From JBBQQK01 sp038216025 (GTDB lineage Bacteria; Patescibacteriota; UBA1384; XYA2-FULL-43-10; 1-14-0-10-43-13), in assembly GCA_038216025.1 (NCBI GenBank), contig JBBQQK010000045.1, forward strand, positions 1 to 8,687: a DNA stretch of 8,687 bases. The letters run 5' to 3'. Both the position numbers and the translations under genes were made by a program. Numbering within the stretch: the first letter of the stretch is position 1; every line of letters starts with the position of its first letter. Below, in pieces: positions 1-6,829 of the stretch. Below the pieces are notes generated by a model, which saw nothing but the letters and a program-made list of their open reading frames with translations, made no database searches and had not been told where the DNA came from.

Positions 1-1379
1 TCTTTGTAGTTTTTGAACATATCAAAACTTGCACAAGCAGGAGAGAATATAACTACGTCATCTTCTTTGCTTATTTCCATAACCTTTTTTAAGGCTTCAT
101 CTAAACTTATATAAACGCTGCTCACTTCGCCCGAAAACTCATTATCGATTAATGCTCTTTTAATTTTATCGCCTTCAGTTCCGATCAAGACTACTGCTTT
201 TACGTTTGCTTTGCTGATTTCTTCAGCCAAGTGGGCAAAATCGGCACCCTTGCTGCTACCACCCAAAATTAAAATCTTATGCTCAGAAAAAGATTTTATT
301 GCAGCAATTGTTGGCTCCGGATTAGTCGCAAATGAATCGTTTATATATTTAGAACCGTTAATTTTAGCCACAAATTCCAACCGATGTGGCAAACCTGAGA
401 ATTCATGCACCGCATCTTTAACTGTTTGCATCTCAATGCCGAGAATATCTGCCACCAGGGTTGCTGCTGCAATATTTTCCAAATTATGATCTCCAAACAG
501 CTTCAGATCTTTCTTTTCGCAAACTGTAATGTTTTGACTGTGCGGATTAAGAATTACCTTGCCGTCAGAAACAAGTGCCTCAACGTTGTTAACACTCTTT
601 GAGAAAAATTGAACATTGCTTTTTAACCGGTTTACAAAAGAGGCATCAAAGGTCGAATCACAATTTAATATAGCAAAATCACTCGATTTTTGATGAGAAA
701 CAATATTTTTCTTAGCATTTTGGTATTCAGATACATCCGTGTGGTAGTCCATATGGTCAACAGTCAAATTTGTAACCACGGCAATATGAGGGCTAGTATG
801 CAAATCCATCAGCTGAAAACTAGATAGTTCAAGTATGACATAATCCTCCGGTTTTAGGCCCGCCAACAAAGTTAAAGCAGGGTAGCCAATGTTGCCTGCA
901 ACAAATATATTGCTTTCCTTGTTAATAACATTACCGCCCTTAGCTTTTTTCAATATTTCCAGAATCAAAGAAGAGGTTGTTCCCTTACCCTTAGTTCCAG
1001 TCACTCCGATTATAGGAGATGGACAGAGGTCAAAAAACATTTTTATCTGGCTGGTAATCTCTACTCCTGATGCTTGCGCCTCTTTAAGTTTTGAGTTAAA
1101 CGCGGATATGCCGGGAGAACGGAAAATAACTTCATATGAGGAAAGATCATCAAGATATCCTTTTCCTAACTTTTTATCAATTTTGTCATTTTCAAGAAAT
1201 TTTTTGCCATCCGCCAAAGCAGGTTCTTCGGTTTTCTCCATCAATTCTTGGATAGAATTCCGGTCTAGAATTGCAAAATCATCCTTCCCCAAAGATATCA
1301 AATAGTTAGCCACTGCGATTCCTTCAATACCAAAACCAACTATGGCAATTCTTTTTGTGACGAGGTCAACAAATGACAT
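1..1379 (-). CDS. murD: UDP-N-acetylmuramoyl-L-alanine--D-glutamate ligase MurD, 3' end cut by window edge
   Basis: Cytoplasmic Mur ligase that adds D-Glu to UDP-MurNAc-L-Ala using ATP. Reading from ATG at 1379 I obtain 459 residues without interruption before the left edge. The N-terminal nucleotide-binding-like fold begins RIAIVGFGIEGIA (about 10-22). The ATP P-loop is GTKGKGTT (128-135). ELSSFQL (184-190) and NLTVDHMDYH (204-213) are typical of MurD, and the lysine that is carbamylated in the family should be K223 or K224. The C-terminal ligase domain has NDSFATNP (347-354), LGGSSKGADF (372-381) and FSPACASFDMFKNYK at the cut, which is the usual last block, so only about 10-25 residues are missing. 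The start lies 1 nt after the mraY stop, with GGGG of the mraY 3' end as a likely ribosome-binding site. One oddity is phenylalanine in the DSxATNP motif where many MurD proteins have lysine. Confidence 0.96.
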   Translation of the reverse strand, partial: MSFVDLVTKRIAIVGFGIEGIAVANYLISLGKDDFAILDRNSIQELMEKTEEPALADGKKFLENDKIDKKLGKGYLDDLSSYEVIFRSPGISAFNSKLKEAQASGVEITSQIKMFFDLCPSPIIGVTGTKGKGTTSSLILEILKKAKGGNVINKESNIFVAGNIGYPALTLLAGLKPEDYVILELSSFQLMDLHTSPHIAVVTNLTVDHMDYHTDVSEYQNAKKNIVSHQKSSDFAILNCDSTFDASFVNRLKSNVQFFSKSVNNVEALVSDGKVILNPHSQNITVCEKKDLKLFGDHNLENIAAATLVADILGIEMQTVKDAVHEFSGLPHRLEFVAKINGSKYINDSFATNPEPTIAAIKSFSEHKILILGGSSKGADFAHLAEEISKANVKAVVLIGTEGDKIKRALIDNEFSGEVSSVYISLDEALKKVMEISKEDDVVIFSPACASFDMFKNYK

Positions 1380-1380
1380 A

Positions 1381-2394
1381 TTATCCCCTGCCAAAAATAG
1401 CGATTATTATTCCGGCTACAGCAGCAACGGCTTGCACGACCCAAAACCGCATTGTTATCTTGTATTCCGGCCAACCGATAGCTTCGAAATGATGATGAAT
1501 CGGTGAAGATAAAAATATCTTTTTTCCTTTTCTTAGCTTCTTAGAAGCAAATTGCAGAATGAAACTAAGTCCTTCAATTGTGAAAACAAGGGTTATAAGG
1601 GGCAATATCATGACCGTATTGGTCAAAAAGGCGATCACCCCTAAAGTTATGCCCAAGGCCATGGATCCGGTATCTCCCATGAAAAATCTTGCGGGAGGAA
1701 TATTAAACCACAAGAACGCAAGAAGCGATCCCATGATAGTGGTGCAAAAAATGGCTAAACCTGTCTTGCCCAGCAAAAGGCATATAACAGCGTATGCGCC
1801 ATAGGATAAAGCGAATACACCACCCGCCAAACCGTCTAAACCATCGGTTTCATTTGCGGCAAAAGCAGTCCAGACCAAAGTAAGTATAAAAAGCGGAACA
1901 TACCAGACGCCTATGGTAAAATCACCCAAGCTTGGGACATGAATAGAATTCCATTCGAGTTTGTCGTAAAACCACCATGCGCCAATAGCAGCAATGCCTG
2001 TATATAAAATTAATTTATTCTTAAAGGGTAAGCCGCCACCGTTGGGGCCTTTTCCTCTTACGTTCCATATATCATCGATAGCGCCAACAATACCTGTTGC
2101 CACCAAACAAAAGAGAGGTAGCCATGTAGAATTCCGGTGGAGGTTAAATATTAGGGTAAGCAAAGCAGTTGTAACCCAAACCAAGACGCCTCCCATAACA
2201 GGAGTGCCTGCTTTCTTCTCATGCATTTTGGACATGATTGGAGCAGATTTTGAATCTCTTATCCTTTTGCCAAAGTTATTTTTGTATAAAAAGTCTGTTA
2301 AAATCGGAGTCCATGCAATAGCAACCAAAAAGGAAACCAACGCTAACCAAAACATTTTTAATAAATCGTAGGGTGAAATAAGCAATACTTCCAT
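1381..2394 (-). CDS. mraY: phospho-N-acetylmuramoyl-pentapeptide-transferase MraY
   Basis: Integral membrane enzyme that moves phospho-MurNAc-pentapeptide from UDP to undecaprenyl phosphate, giving lipid I. The 337-residue length is within the family range. Family motifs occur in order: HEKKAGTPVMGG (58-69), the Asp pair in AIDDIWNVRG (105-114), NETDGLDGLAGG (181-192), MGDTGSMALG with the catalytic-loop Asp241 (239-248), and the HHHFE histidine motif (300-304). About ten hydrophobic segments are spread along the chain, starting near residue 13 and ending with one at about 317-335. After the Asp pair there is a glycine-rich GKGPNGGGLPFKNK loop, which I associate with candidate-phyla MraY, though this is memory rather than measurement. 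The start is set by a strong AAGGAG site at 2404-2399 that overlaps the murF stop codon. murD follows after 1 nt, so translation of murF, mraY and murD is probably coupled. Confidence 0.97.
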   Translation of the reverse strand: MEVLLISPYDLLKMFWLALVSFLVAIAWTPILTDFLYKNNFGKRIRDSKSAPIMSKMHEKKAGTPVMGGVLVWVTTALLTLIFNLHRNSTWLPLFCLVATGIVGAIDDIWNVRGKGPNGGGLPFKNKLILYTGIAAIGAWWFYDKLEWNSIHVPSLGDFTIGVWYVPLFILTLVWTAFAANETDGLDGLAGGVFALSYGAYAVICLLLGKTGLAIFCTTIMGSLLAFLWFNIPPARFFMGDTGSMALGITLGVIAFLTNTVMILPLITLVFTIEGLSFILQFASKKLRKGKKIFLSSPIHHHFEAIGWPEYKITMRFWVVQAVAAVAGIIIAIFGRG

Positions 2395-2398
2395 TGTT

Positions 2399-2404
2399 CT
2401 CCTT
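2399..2404 (-). promoter_or_regulatory. ribosome-binding site of mraY overlapping the murF stop
   Basis: AAGGAG ends 4 nt before the mraY ATG, and its first two bases belong to the murF TAA stop codon (reading TAAGGAGAACAATG). This fixes the mraY start and suggests that ribosomes finishing murF reinitiate on mraY. Confidence 0.8.
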
Positions 2405-3659
2405 AATAGCTATTTTTCTTGTTCAGCCAAAAATTACTTTGCCTCACTAATTTCTTATCTATATTTGATTTGTCTTTCATTAATTCCTTCACTATTTCTT
2501 CAAAAAAATTCTTGTTTTGAGAGGCCTTAACTAAAACCAAGTCAGCCGACTTAATAATTTCTTTGTAACATTTCAAAAATTCATTTCTATTCTTAAATAC
2601 TAACGAATCACCCTTTCGTGCTTCTTTCATTTTGTTGGCGTTAGGTCCAACAAAAATAGCCAAGTCAACCTTTTTATCCGAATACTCCGCCACTTCGACA
2701 TGGGCTTTTTGTTCAAGTGCCCCCAACTCGTTCATATTTCCAATTATAGCAACTTTTCTCCCTTTATGCTCTATTGATTCCATCGTATCAAGAGCAGCCT
2801 TTACTGAGCATGGATTAGCGTTATATGTGTCATCAAGTATAGTGAAGTCATCGCCTTCGATTAAATTCATTCTTCCTGGAATGGATTTAATCTTTTCGAT
2901 TGACTTGGCAACGCTTAAAAGTGGAAAGTCAAGAATCTTTCCGACCGCAAAGCCAAAAAGCTGGGAATAAATGAAGTGCTTTCCTATCAAGTTAGATTTA
3001 ATGCAAATTTTATGACCGATAGAGGCAATTCTAAATTCAGTTCCCCTTAACCCTACTTGATAATTTTCTATATATATATCGCTTGACTTATCATCGAGAG
3101 AAATTGTTTTGACCCGTTCACTTCTGAGCTGAGACAAAGCAATTTCATCACCGTTAACGACAGCCACCCCTCTACTTTTCAAATTACTAATTAAAGAAAT
3201 TTTTTCCTTTTGATATTCGTCAACATCGTTGAAATTTGTTAAATGAGCAGGAGAAATAGAGGTGACAATTGCGATATCAGGCTTAGTAATTTTGCAGAAA
3301 CTTTCAATATCCCCCTTGTGTTCAACGCCCATCTCCAGCACTAGATACTTTGGGTATTGTCTTACAAACATTTTTTTCGATGCAATGATTAAAAATATTG
3401 GCCAGGAATAATTATTTGGAACAGATTCATATCCAAGAATTGTCAGCGGTATTCCAATTTCAGCGTTTAAATTGCCAAAATTTTTCCTCACTTGATTCGA
3501 ACCAAAATGGTCTTTTAACACTTCATAAATTGCCTCTTTTGCAGATGTCTTTCCAACCGATCCGGTGATTGCCACCACAAAAGGATTATGCTTTTTGATT
3601 AACTGCTTGGCATAAAAGGCTAATATTTTATAAATGATATTCAAAAGTTTTTGCTTCAT
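2403..3659 (-). CDS. murF: UDP-N-acetylmuramoyl-tripeptide--D-alanyl-D-alanine ligase MurF, lacking the usual N-terminal domain
   Basis: Cytoplasmic ATP-dependent ligase that adds D-Ala-D-Ala to UDP-MurNAc-tripeptide. Visible motifs are the P-loop GSVGKTS (33-39), LEMGVEHKGDI (108-118), TSISPAHL (133-140), YQKEKISLI with the likely carbamylated lysine K151 or K153, PGRMNLI (261-267), the MurF signature LDDTYNANP (275-283) and IIGNMNELG (305-313). DDTYNANP separates it from MurE, which carries a DYAHTP-like motif. It has 418 residues, but the P-loop lies near residue 33 instead of around 100 as in classical MurF. The N-terminal UDP-substrate domain is therefore replaced by a short basic, hydrophobic helix (LLNIIYKILAFYAKQLIKK, about 5-23), which may touch the membrane. 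The ATG overlaps the ftsI TGA by 4 bp (ATGA) and has no clear Shine-Dalgarno, so translation probably depends on coupling. No murE lies beside it. Confidence 0.93.
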   Translation of the reverse strand: MKQKLLNIIYKILAFYAKQLIKKHNPFVVAITGSVGKTSAKEAIYEVLKDHFGSNQVRKNFGNLNAEIGIPLTILGYESVPNNYSWPIFLIIASKKMFVRQYPKYLVLEMGVEHKGDIESFCKITKPDIAIVTSISPAHLTNFNDVDEYQKEKISLISNLKSRGVAVVNGDEIALSQLRSERVKTISLDDKSSDIYIENYQVGLRGTEFRIASIGHKICIKSNLIGKHFIYSQLFGFAVGKILDFPLLSVAKSIEKIKSIPGRMNLIEGDDFTILDDTYNANPCSVKAALDTMESIEHKGRKVAIIGNMNELGALEQKAHVEVAEYSDKKVDLAIFVGPNANKMKEARKGDSLVFKNRNEFLKCYKEIIKSADLVLVKASQNKNFFEEIVKELMKDKSNIDKKLVRQSNFWLNKKNSY

Positions 3660-5389
3660 TTCGATGGCTGCAATCTATAATAATAATTTAACAAAAATGA
3701 GGATATTTCGCCAAATAAAGGGCCGGCTGTTGATTCTGCATACTTCGCCGACTTAGGCTTTTCCAGCTTTACAAGCATAGCATAACGCGGCTCATTCGCA
3801 GGTGCAAACCCTGCCAAGGAGTGATTATAAATACCTAGCTTAGATTCAGAGTCTTCGTATCCGCCCCCAGCCTTTGCTATCTGGGCCGTACCTGTCTTGG
3901 CTGCGATCTTAAAGCCTTCTACCTGCGCTCCCTTTGCGCTCCCTTCCTCAACCACAGAGATTAGCATGTTGCTGATTTTTTCGGTGGTTTCCGGTGAAAA
4001 GACACGCTCTCCTTCGCGTTTTTCAATTTTCTTCTTGTCGCCAGTCGGATACAAAATACTATCTACGATATTCGGACGTATATAAACACCTTTATTTGCG
4101 ATCATAGCGTAAGCAGCAACCATCTCCATAGGCGTAACGGTTATTCCCTGACCAAAAGCAATTGTGGCACGATGAATATTCCGCCACTGTTTAAGCTCAG
4201 GAACGTTTCCGGCACTTTCAGAATCAATGTCAATTCCTGTTCTATCAAGAAAATTCATCGATTTTATGTACTTATACATGTCTTCTTTGCCAAGCTGTTC
4301 AGAAACCCATACCATAGCCACATTATCCGAGTTAACCAAAACCTGGGTCATGGTTTCTTCTCCGTAAGCCTTGTCTAGGGCAGTATGTATTTCATAACCG
4401 TCAACATTCACCACCTTCCCAAATACATTTTTTGTATCCGGAGAAACTTTACCCTTCTCGATTGCCGCACCCATAATAAAAGGCTTAAAAATACTACCCG
4501 GTTCATATAGATGAGCAATAGCCGGGTTAACAAATATTCCAGGGTTACTATTTGCGTAGTCTCTAAAATTGTTTGGATCATAGCTAGGATTGCTAGCCAT
4601 CGCAACAATGCCGCCCGTCTTAATATCCATCACTATTACCGTACCTGAGTCAGCCTGATATTCTTGAATAGCCTCAGCTAACTGTTTTTCCACAAAATAT
4701 TGAACGCCTCTATCGATAGTTAGTATGAAGCTCGTCCCGTCTTGTGCATCCTTTTGTTCAAGCAAATTGATCACTCTACCCAATGTATCCTTTTCTCCGA
4801 TAACATTTCCAGCCGTTCCCTTGAGACCATCGTCATAATAACCCTCAAACCCGTACATTCCGTTTCCTTCGGCATTTACAAATCCCAACAAGTGGGAGGC
4901 GAGAGATTCTTCGGGGCAATAACGATTGTATTCCGGCATTACAAATACGCCGGTAATTTTTTCCTTTTTTATTTTATTAGCCTCTTCAAGGCTAAGGCCC
5001 CGCTTAATAGGGGGAATATATACTTTATCGTTGTTAATCAAATCATAGATAGATTCCTTGGTTGCCCCGATCAAACCGCTAAGTTTTTCCGACGCAATAT
5101 CTTTTTTTGAAATTTGTTTTGGAACAACCCAAACAGAAAAGCTCTTTACATCAAAAGCCAACGGGTAAAGCTTATCTTTATCCGAGATAGAGTCGTAAAC
5201 ATATATTTTTCCCCTCTGGGCCATTTGAGTTTTTTCGAACCTTTGTTGGTTTTGAGCCATAGCTAAATAGTGGCCGTGCTTTATCATTTGCACGTCAAAC
5301 ATCCGCCAAAGAATAACCAAGGCAGACAAAATCACAATAAGCCCCAAACTGCGGAGCCTACGTTGTACTATAAACTCATCGGTAAGCAT
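3656..5389 (-). CDS. ftsI: septal peptidoglycan transpeptidase FtsI / class B penicillin-binding protein
   Basis: Class B penicillin-binding protein that cross-links septal peptidoglycan outside the membrane, normally in complex with FtsW, FtsL and FtsB/DivIC. One N-terminal membrane anchor (about 13-30, LRSLGLIVILSALVILWR) follows a short basic tail. The dimerisation/pedestal domain spans about 35-210 and includes the conserved GFEGYYDDGLKGTAG block (180-194). The transpeptidase domain carries all three active-site motifs: SIFK (Ser299, Lys302), SDN (354-356) and KTGT (498-501). There is no C-terminal PASTA repeat, and the length of 577 fits FtsI of division clusters. The start at 5389 keeps the basic tail before the anchor, and its Shine-Dalgarno is weak. 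It sits 35 nt after the ftsL-like gene and overlaps murF by 4 bp. A PBP2/SpoVD-type name is possible, but the dcw position favours FtsI. Confidence 0.95.
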   Translation of the reverse strand: MLTDEFIVQRRLRSLGLIVILSALVILWRMFDVQMIKHGHYLAMAQNQQRFEKTQMAQRGKIYVYDSISDKDKLYPLAFDVKSFSVWVVPKQISKKDIASEKLSGLIGATKESIYDLINNDKVYIPPIKRGLSLEEANKIKKEKITGVFVMPEYNRYCPEESLASHLLGFVNAEGNGMYGFEGYYDDGLKGTAGNVIGEKDTLGRVINLLEQKDAQDGTSFILTIDRGVQYFVEKQLAEAIQEYQADSGTVIVMDIKTGGIVAMASNPSYDPNNFRDYANSNPGIFVNPAIAHLYEPGSIFKPFIMGAAIEKGKVSPDTKNVFGKVVNVDGYEIHTALDKAYGEETMTQVLVNSDNVAMVWVSEQLGKEDMYKYIKSMNFLDRTGIDIDSESAGNVPELKQWRNIHRATIAFGQGITVTPMEMVAAYAMIANKGVYIRPNIVDSILYPTGDKKKIEKREGERVFSPETTEKISNMLISVVEEGSAKGAQVEGFKIAAKTGTAQIAKAGGGYEDSESKLGIYNHSLAGFAPANEPRYAMLVKLEKPKSAKYAESTAGPLFGEISSFLLNYYYRLQPSK

Positions 5390-5424
5390 ATGCCCATCTT
5401 ACATCTCTTAATAGAGAGAATCAA

Positions 5425-5772
5425 TTATGAATTAGTCTCCAAATGCTCAACAGAAGAAATCGGTTCCATCGCTTTATCTTTTTCTATTCCGCCATCAATT
5501 TGTTTCAACGAACGGAGCCTTGTTTGTTCGGATTCAAGCCTTTCTTTTTCCAACTGGAGTTCCGCTTTTTTGTTGTCCAAATCCTGAACCTTTACTCCTC
5601 TATTTGCGCCAGCAGTAGATTGAGTTAAATAGACAACAGCCAAAACTGCAAAAATAGCAACTGCAACAAATTTAATAGCATTTGGCCCGATTGTTATTTC
5701 TCTGCCAACTGTTTTTTTCTTCTTACCTATAACGTTTGAATTACTATTTGTAACAGCGTAAATCCTACCCAC
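5425..5772 (-). CDS. ftsL: FtsL-like (FtsL/DivIC family) single-pass division protein, GTG start
   Basis: Small bitopic protein of 115 residues. A basic cytoplasmic tail (GKKKKTVGR, about 16-24) is followed by one membrane segment (about 33-50, IKFVAVAIFAVLAVVYL). Next comes an extracytoplasmic, strongly charged coiled coil (about 61-92, DLDNKKAELQLEKERLESE and on) and a short acidic tail. That layout, together with a place directly before ftsI, is the FtsL/DivIC pattern; the family would recruit FtsI/FtsW to the septum. Sequence identity in this family is poor, so the name rests on architecture and position, and DivIC/FtsB is the main alternative. The start codon is GTG at 5772, supported by GGAGGG 8 nt upstream; no methionine codon precedes the membrane segment in this frame. 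Confidence 0.75.
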   Translation of the reverse strand: MGRIYAVTNSNSNVIGKKKKTVGREITIGPNAIKFVAVAIFAVLAVVYLTQSTAGANRGVKVQDLDNKKAELQLEKERLESEQTRLRSLKQIDGGIEKDKAMEPISSVEHLETNS

Positions 5773-5780
5773 AGCAAAAA

Positions 5781-5786
5781 CCCTCC
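5781..5786 (-). promoter_or_regulatory. ribosome-binding site that decides the ftsL GTG start
   Basis: GGAGGG lies 8 nt before the GTG at 5772-5770. It is the strongest Shine-Dalgarno sequence in this part of the window and supports an unusual GTG start for the ftsL-like gene. Confidence 0.75.
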
Positions 5787-5820
5787 GAACCCCTTGTTAT
5801 TTCTTCTTTAATTTTTTAAT

Positions 5821-5984
5821 CAGCAGCCAACCTTTTTTTTGTTTTTGAAACAAAGCAAAAATTTTTGTTTTAATTCCCTCGGCCAGAATGGCCGACTCCG
5901 ACATAACGTCGGAGCTCCTATACCCCACCAACAGTGGGGCCTCCTCCGTAGATAAAGGTTGGCGCACGATTTAGTTGGCTACTG
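5821..5984. repeat. composite hairpin/inverted-repeat element in the mraZ-ftsL gap
   Basis: A compact repeat cluster fills most of the 221-bp gap between mraZ and ftsL. An outer perfect 10-bp inverted repeat pairs GCCAACCTTT (5826-5835) with AAAGGTTGGC (5954-5963). A second, imperfect pair encloses it: CAGCAGCCAAC (5821-5831) with GTTGGCTACTG (5974-5984). Inside are three separate hairpins, each with a 5-nt loop: TCGGCC/GGCCGA (5879-5895), CTCCGAC/GTCGGAG (5896-5914) and CCCCAC/GTGGGG (5923-5939), plus the 12-bp palindrome CAAAAATTTTTG (5856-5867). The layout looks like a small non-autonomous mobile or REP/MITE-type repeat. No hairpin has a T-tract downstream on the minus strand, so a terminator is unlikely. 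I see no coding sequence in the gap. Confidence 0.7.
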
Positions 5985-5993
5985 GCTAAAAAA

Positions 5994-6425
5994 CTAAAAA
6001 CCAACTTCGGATAATTGCTCAGCAATTTCATCTGAACTGTCTTCCATTTCCTTCTTGAACGATTTCCAGACTTCTTCTGGCCAAATCTCCAAGCGATTGT
6101 AGACACCTGCAATTACCACTTTGTTTTTAATGTTCGAATATTCTTTCAAATAACTTGGAAGGTTGACTCGTCCAACTTTATCCGGCTGAATTTCTATTGC
6201 TCCGGAGAGCATCAAACGTGAAAAATTCCTTGCATTCTTCTGGGTCAATGGCATCTGACCGATCTGCTGAGCCAGCTTTTCCCACTCTTCCCTGGTGTAA
6301 ACCCACAAACAATGGTCCAATCCTCGGGTGACAATACAGCCATCGTCAAATTTTGAGCGAAACTTTACCGGCAAAGCTACTCTTCCTTTATCATCAATTG
6401 AATAACTGTATTCGCCGATAAACAT
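5994..6425 (-). CDS. mraZ: transcriptional regulator MraZ
   Basis: DNA-binding protein of the AbrB/MazE-like fold that heads dcw clusters and controls its own operon in other bacteria. The 143 residues match the family length. It has two tandem SpoVT-AbrB-like halves, each with its signature: IDDKGRVALPVKFR (10-23) and PDKVGRVNLPSYLK (81-94). The opening MFIGEYSYSIDDKGR is highly typical. The charged C-terminal tail (EEVWKSFKKEMEDSSDEIAEQLSE) is normal for the family. The ATG at 6425 has GAGG 5 nt upstream. About 220 nt upstream lies a three-repeat AGTGG operator placed just after a promoter, so autoregulation is likely. Unusually, the next gene is not rsmH; after a 221-bp gap comes the ftsL-like gene. 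Confidence 0.97.
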   Translation of the reverse strand: MFIGEYSYSIDDKGRVALPVKFRSKFDDGCIVTRGLDHCLWVYTREEWEKLAQQIGQMPLTQKNARNFSRLMLSGAIEIQPDKVGRVNLPSYLKEYSNIKNKVVIAGVYNRLEIWPEEVWKSFKKEMEDSSDEIAEQLSEVGF

Positions 6426-6539
6426 TCGATCCTCGTAATTTAATTGACTCGTCTTGATGCTTTATTTAACTACTTGTATTTTTATTTTAAAACTTTTGCT
6501 TTTTGTTTTTACGATTTTGATATTCATAAGTCCTTTTCT

Positions 6540-6615
6540 CCTTCTCCTTTATAAGGAGAAGGTTGGGATGATGTAATTCCTTATCCTCACCTTGCCTCTC
6601 CTTGTTAAAGAGAGG
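6540..6615. repeat. double-hairpin (REP/BIME- or MITE-like) element in the mraZ leader
   Basis: Two hairpins flank a partly self-complementary centre. Hairpin one is a perfect 10-bp stem, CCTTCTCCTT/AAGGAGAAGG, with a 3-nt loop (6540-6562). Hairpin two is CCTCTC/GAGAGG with a 9-nt loop (6595-6615). Between them, GGTTGGGATGAT and ATCCTCACC form an imperfect inverted match, so the whole unit is roughly two-fold symmetric. The two stems also resemble each other. No T-tract follows either stem on the minus strand, so this is more likely a dispersed repeat than a terminator. It lies in the predicted untranslated leader of mraZ. Confidence 0.6.
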
Positions 6616-6644
6616 AATAATTTCCCCATCGCGTTAAGTTGTTC

Positions 6645-6669
6645 CCACTTTCCCCCACTTTTTTCCACT
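6645..6669 (-). promoter_or_regulatory. MraZ operator (three AGTGG repeats, 10-nt period)
   Basis: On the minus strand AGTGG occurs at 6669-6665, 6659-6655 and 6649-6645, exactly one helical turn apart with A-rich or G-rich spacers. Known MraZ operators upstream of mraZ are tandem GTGG/TGGG boxes at 10-nt period, so the match in sequence, spacing and place is good. The repeats begin about 9 nt past the -10 element, over the predicted transcription start, where a bound oligomer would block transcription of the operon. Confidence 0.85.
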
Positions 6670-6677
6670 ACTCATCC

Positions 6678-6707
6678 ATTTTATGTCTAATGCATCAGTG
6701 CCGTCAA
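6678..6707 (-). promoter_or_regulatory. sigma70-type promoter of the mraZ (dcw) operon
   Basis: TTGACG (6707-6702) and TAAAAT (6683-6678) are separated by 18 nt. Both boxes are one mismatch from consensus. The predicted start is near 6671, giving a leader of about 245 nt before the mraZ ATG. The MraZ repeats lie immediately downstream, which supports the assignment. No equally good promoter is evident between mraZ and murD, so this probably drives the whole operon. Confidence 0.75.
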
Positions 6708-6710
6708 CAC

Positions 6711-6744
6711 TAAAATTATCCACACAACCGCATGGATAATTTTA
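6711..6744. promoter_or_regulatory. 12-bp inverted repeat with a perfect DnaA-box sequence beside the mraZ promoter
   Basis: TAAAATTATCCA (6711-6722) and TGGATAATTTTA (6733-6744) are perfect complements around a 10-nt loop. The plus strand reads TTATCCACA at 6716-6724, identical to the classical DnaA box; the opposite arm reads TTATCCATG, a partial match. It lies just upstream of the -35 of the mraZ promoter and about 80 bp after the glyQS stop. It could be a DnaA or other dimer-protein operator, or a weak AT-rich bidirectional terminator for glyQS. The sequence alone does not decide between these. Confidence 0.5.
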
Positions 6745-6829
6745 TTTCAGGTATTAATCAATACTATATTAGTTTTTTCTTATATTATCTTGAATATTTT
6801 CAAAAACCATTTTCTTACCAACTGAATAA

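Larger units (their letters stand above)
6426..6829. other. mraZ-glyQS intergenic control region
   Basis: These 404 bases hold no gene. From right to left: 6829-6745 is AT-rich with no motif I recognise; 6744-6711 is a 12-bp inverted repeat with a DnaA-box match; 6707-6678 is the mraZ promoter; 6669-6645 holds the MraZ operator repeats; 6615-6540 is a double-hairpin repeat; 6539-6426 is an A-rich (minus strand) leader ending in the mraZ ribosome-binding site. The predicted mraZ leader is therefore about 245 nt long. Confidence 0.75.

Noticed and set aside
211..1305. Plus-strand open frames opposite murD
   Set aside because: The minus strand encodes a complete set of MurD motifs over this region; the plus-strand frames have no recognisable motif and are shadows.
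3656..3659. Possible recoding of TGA as glycine, as in some candidate-phyla bacteria
   Set aside because: TGA ends ftsI, glyQS and the transposase at the expected family lengths, and none of the genes has an internal TGA.
5879..5939. Hairpins as an intrinsic terminator after mraZ
   Set aside because: No T-tract follows any of the stems in the minus-strand direction, and ending the operon here would leave ftsL to murD without an evident promoter.
5918..6112. Small minus-strand frame overlapping mraZ and ending within the hairpin repeat
   Set aside because: It overlaps mraZ out of frame, and its end (YGGGPTVGGV) is translated repeat. It has no ribosome-binding site or known motif.
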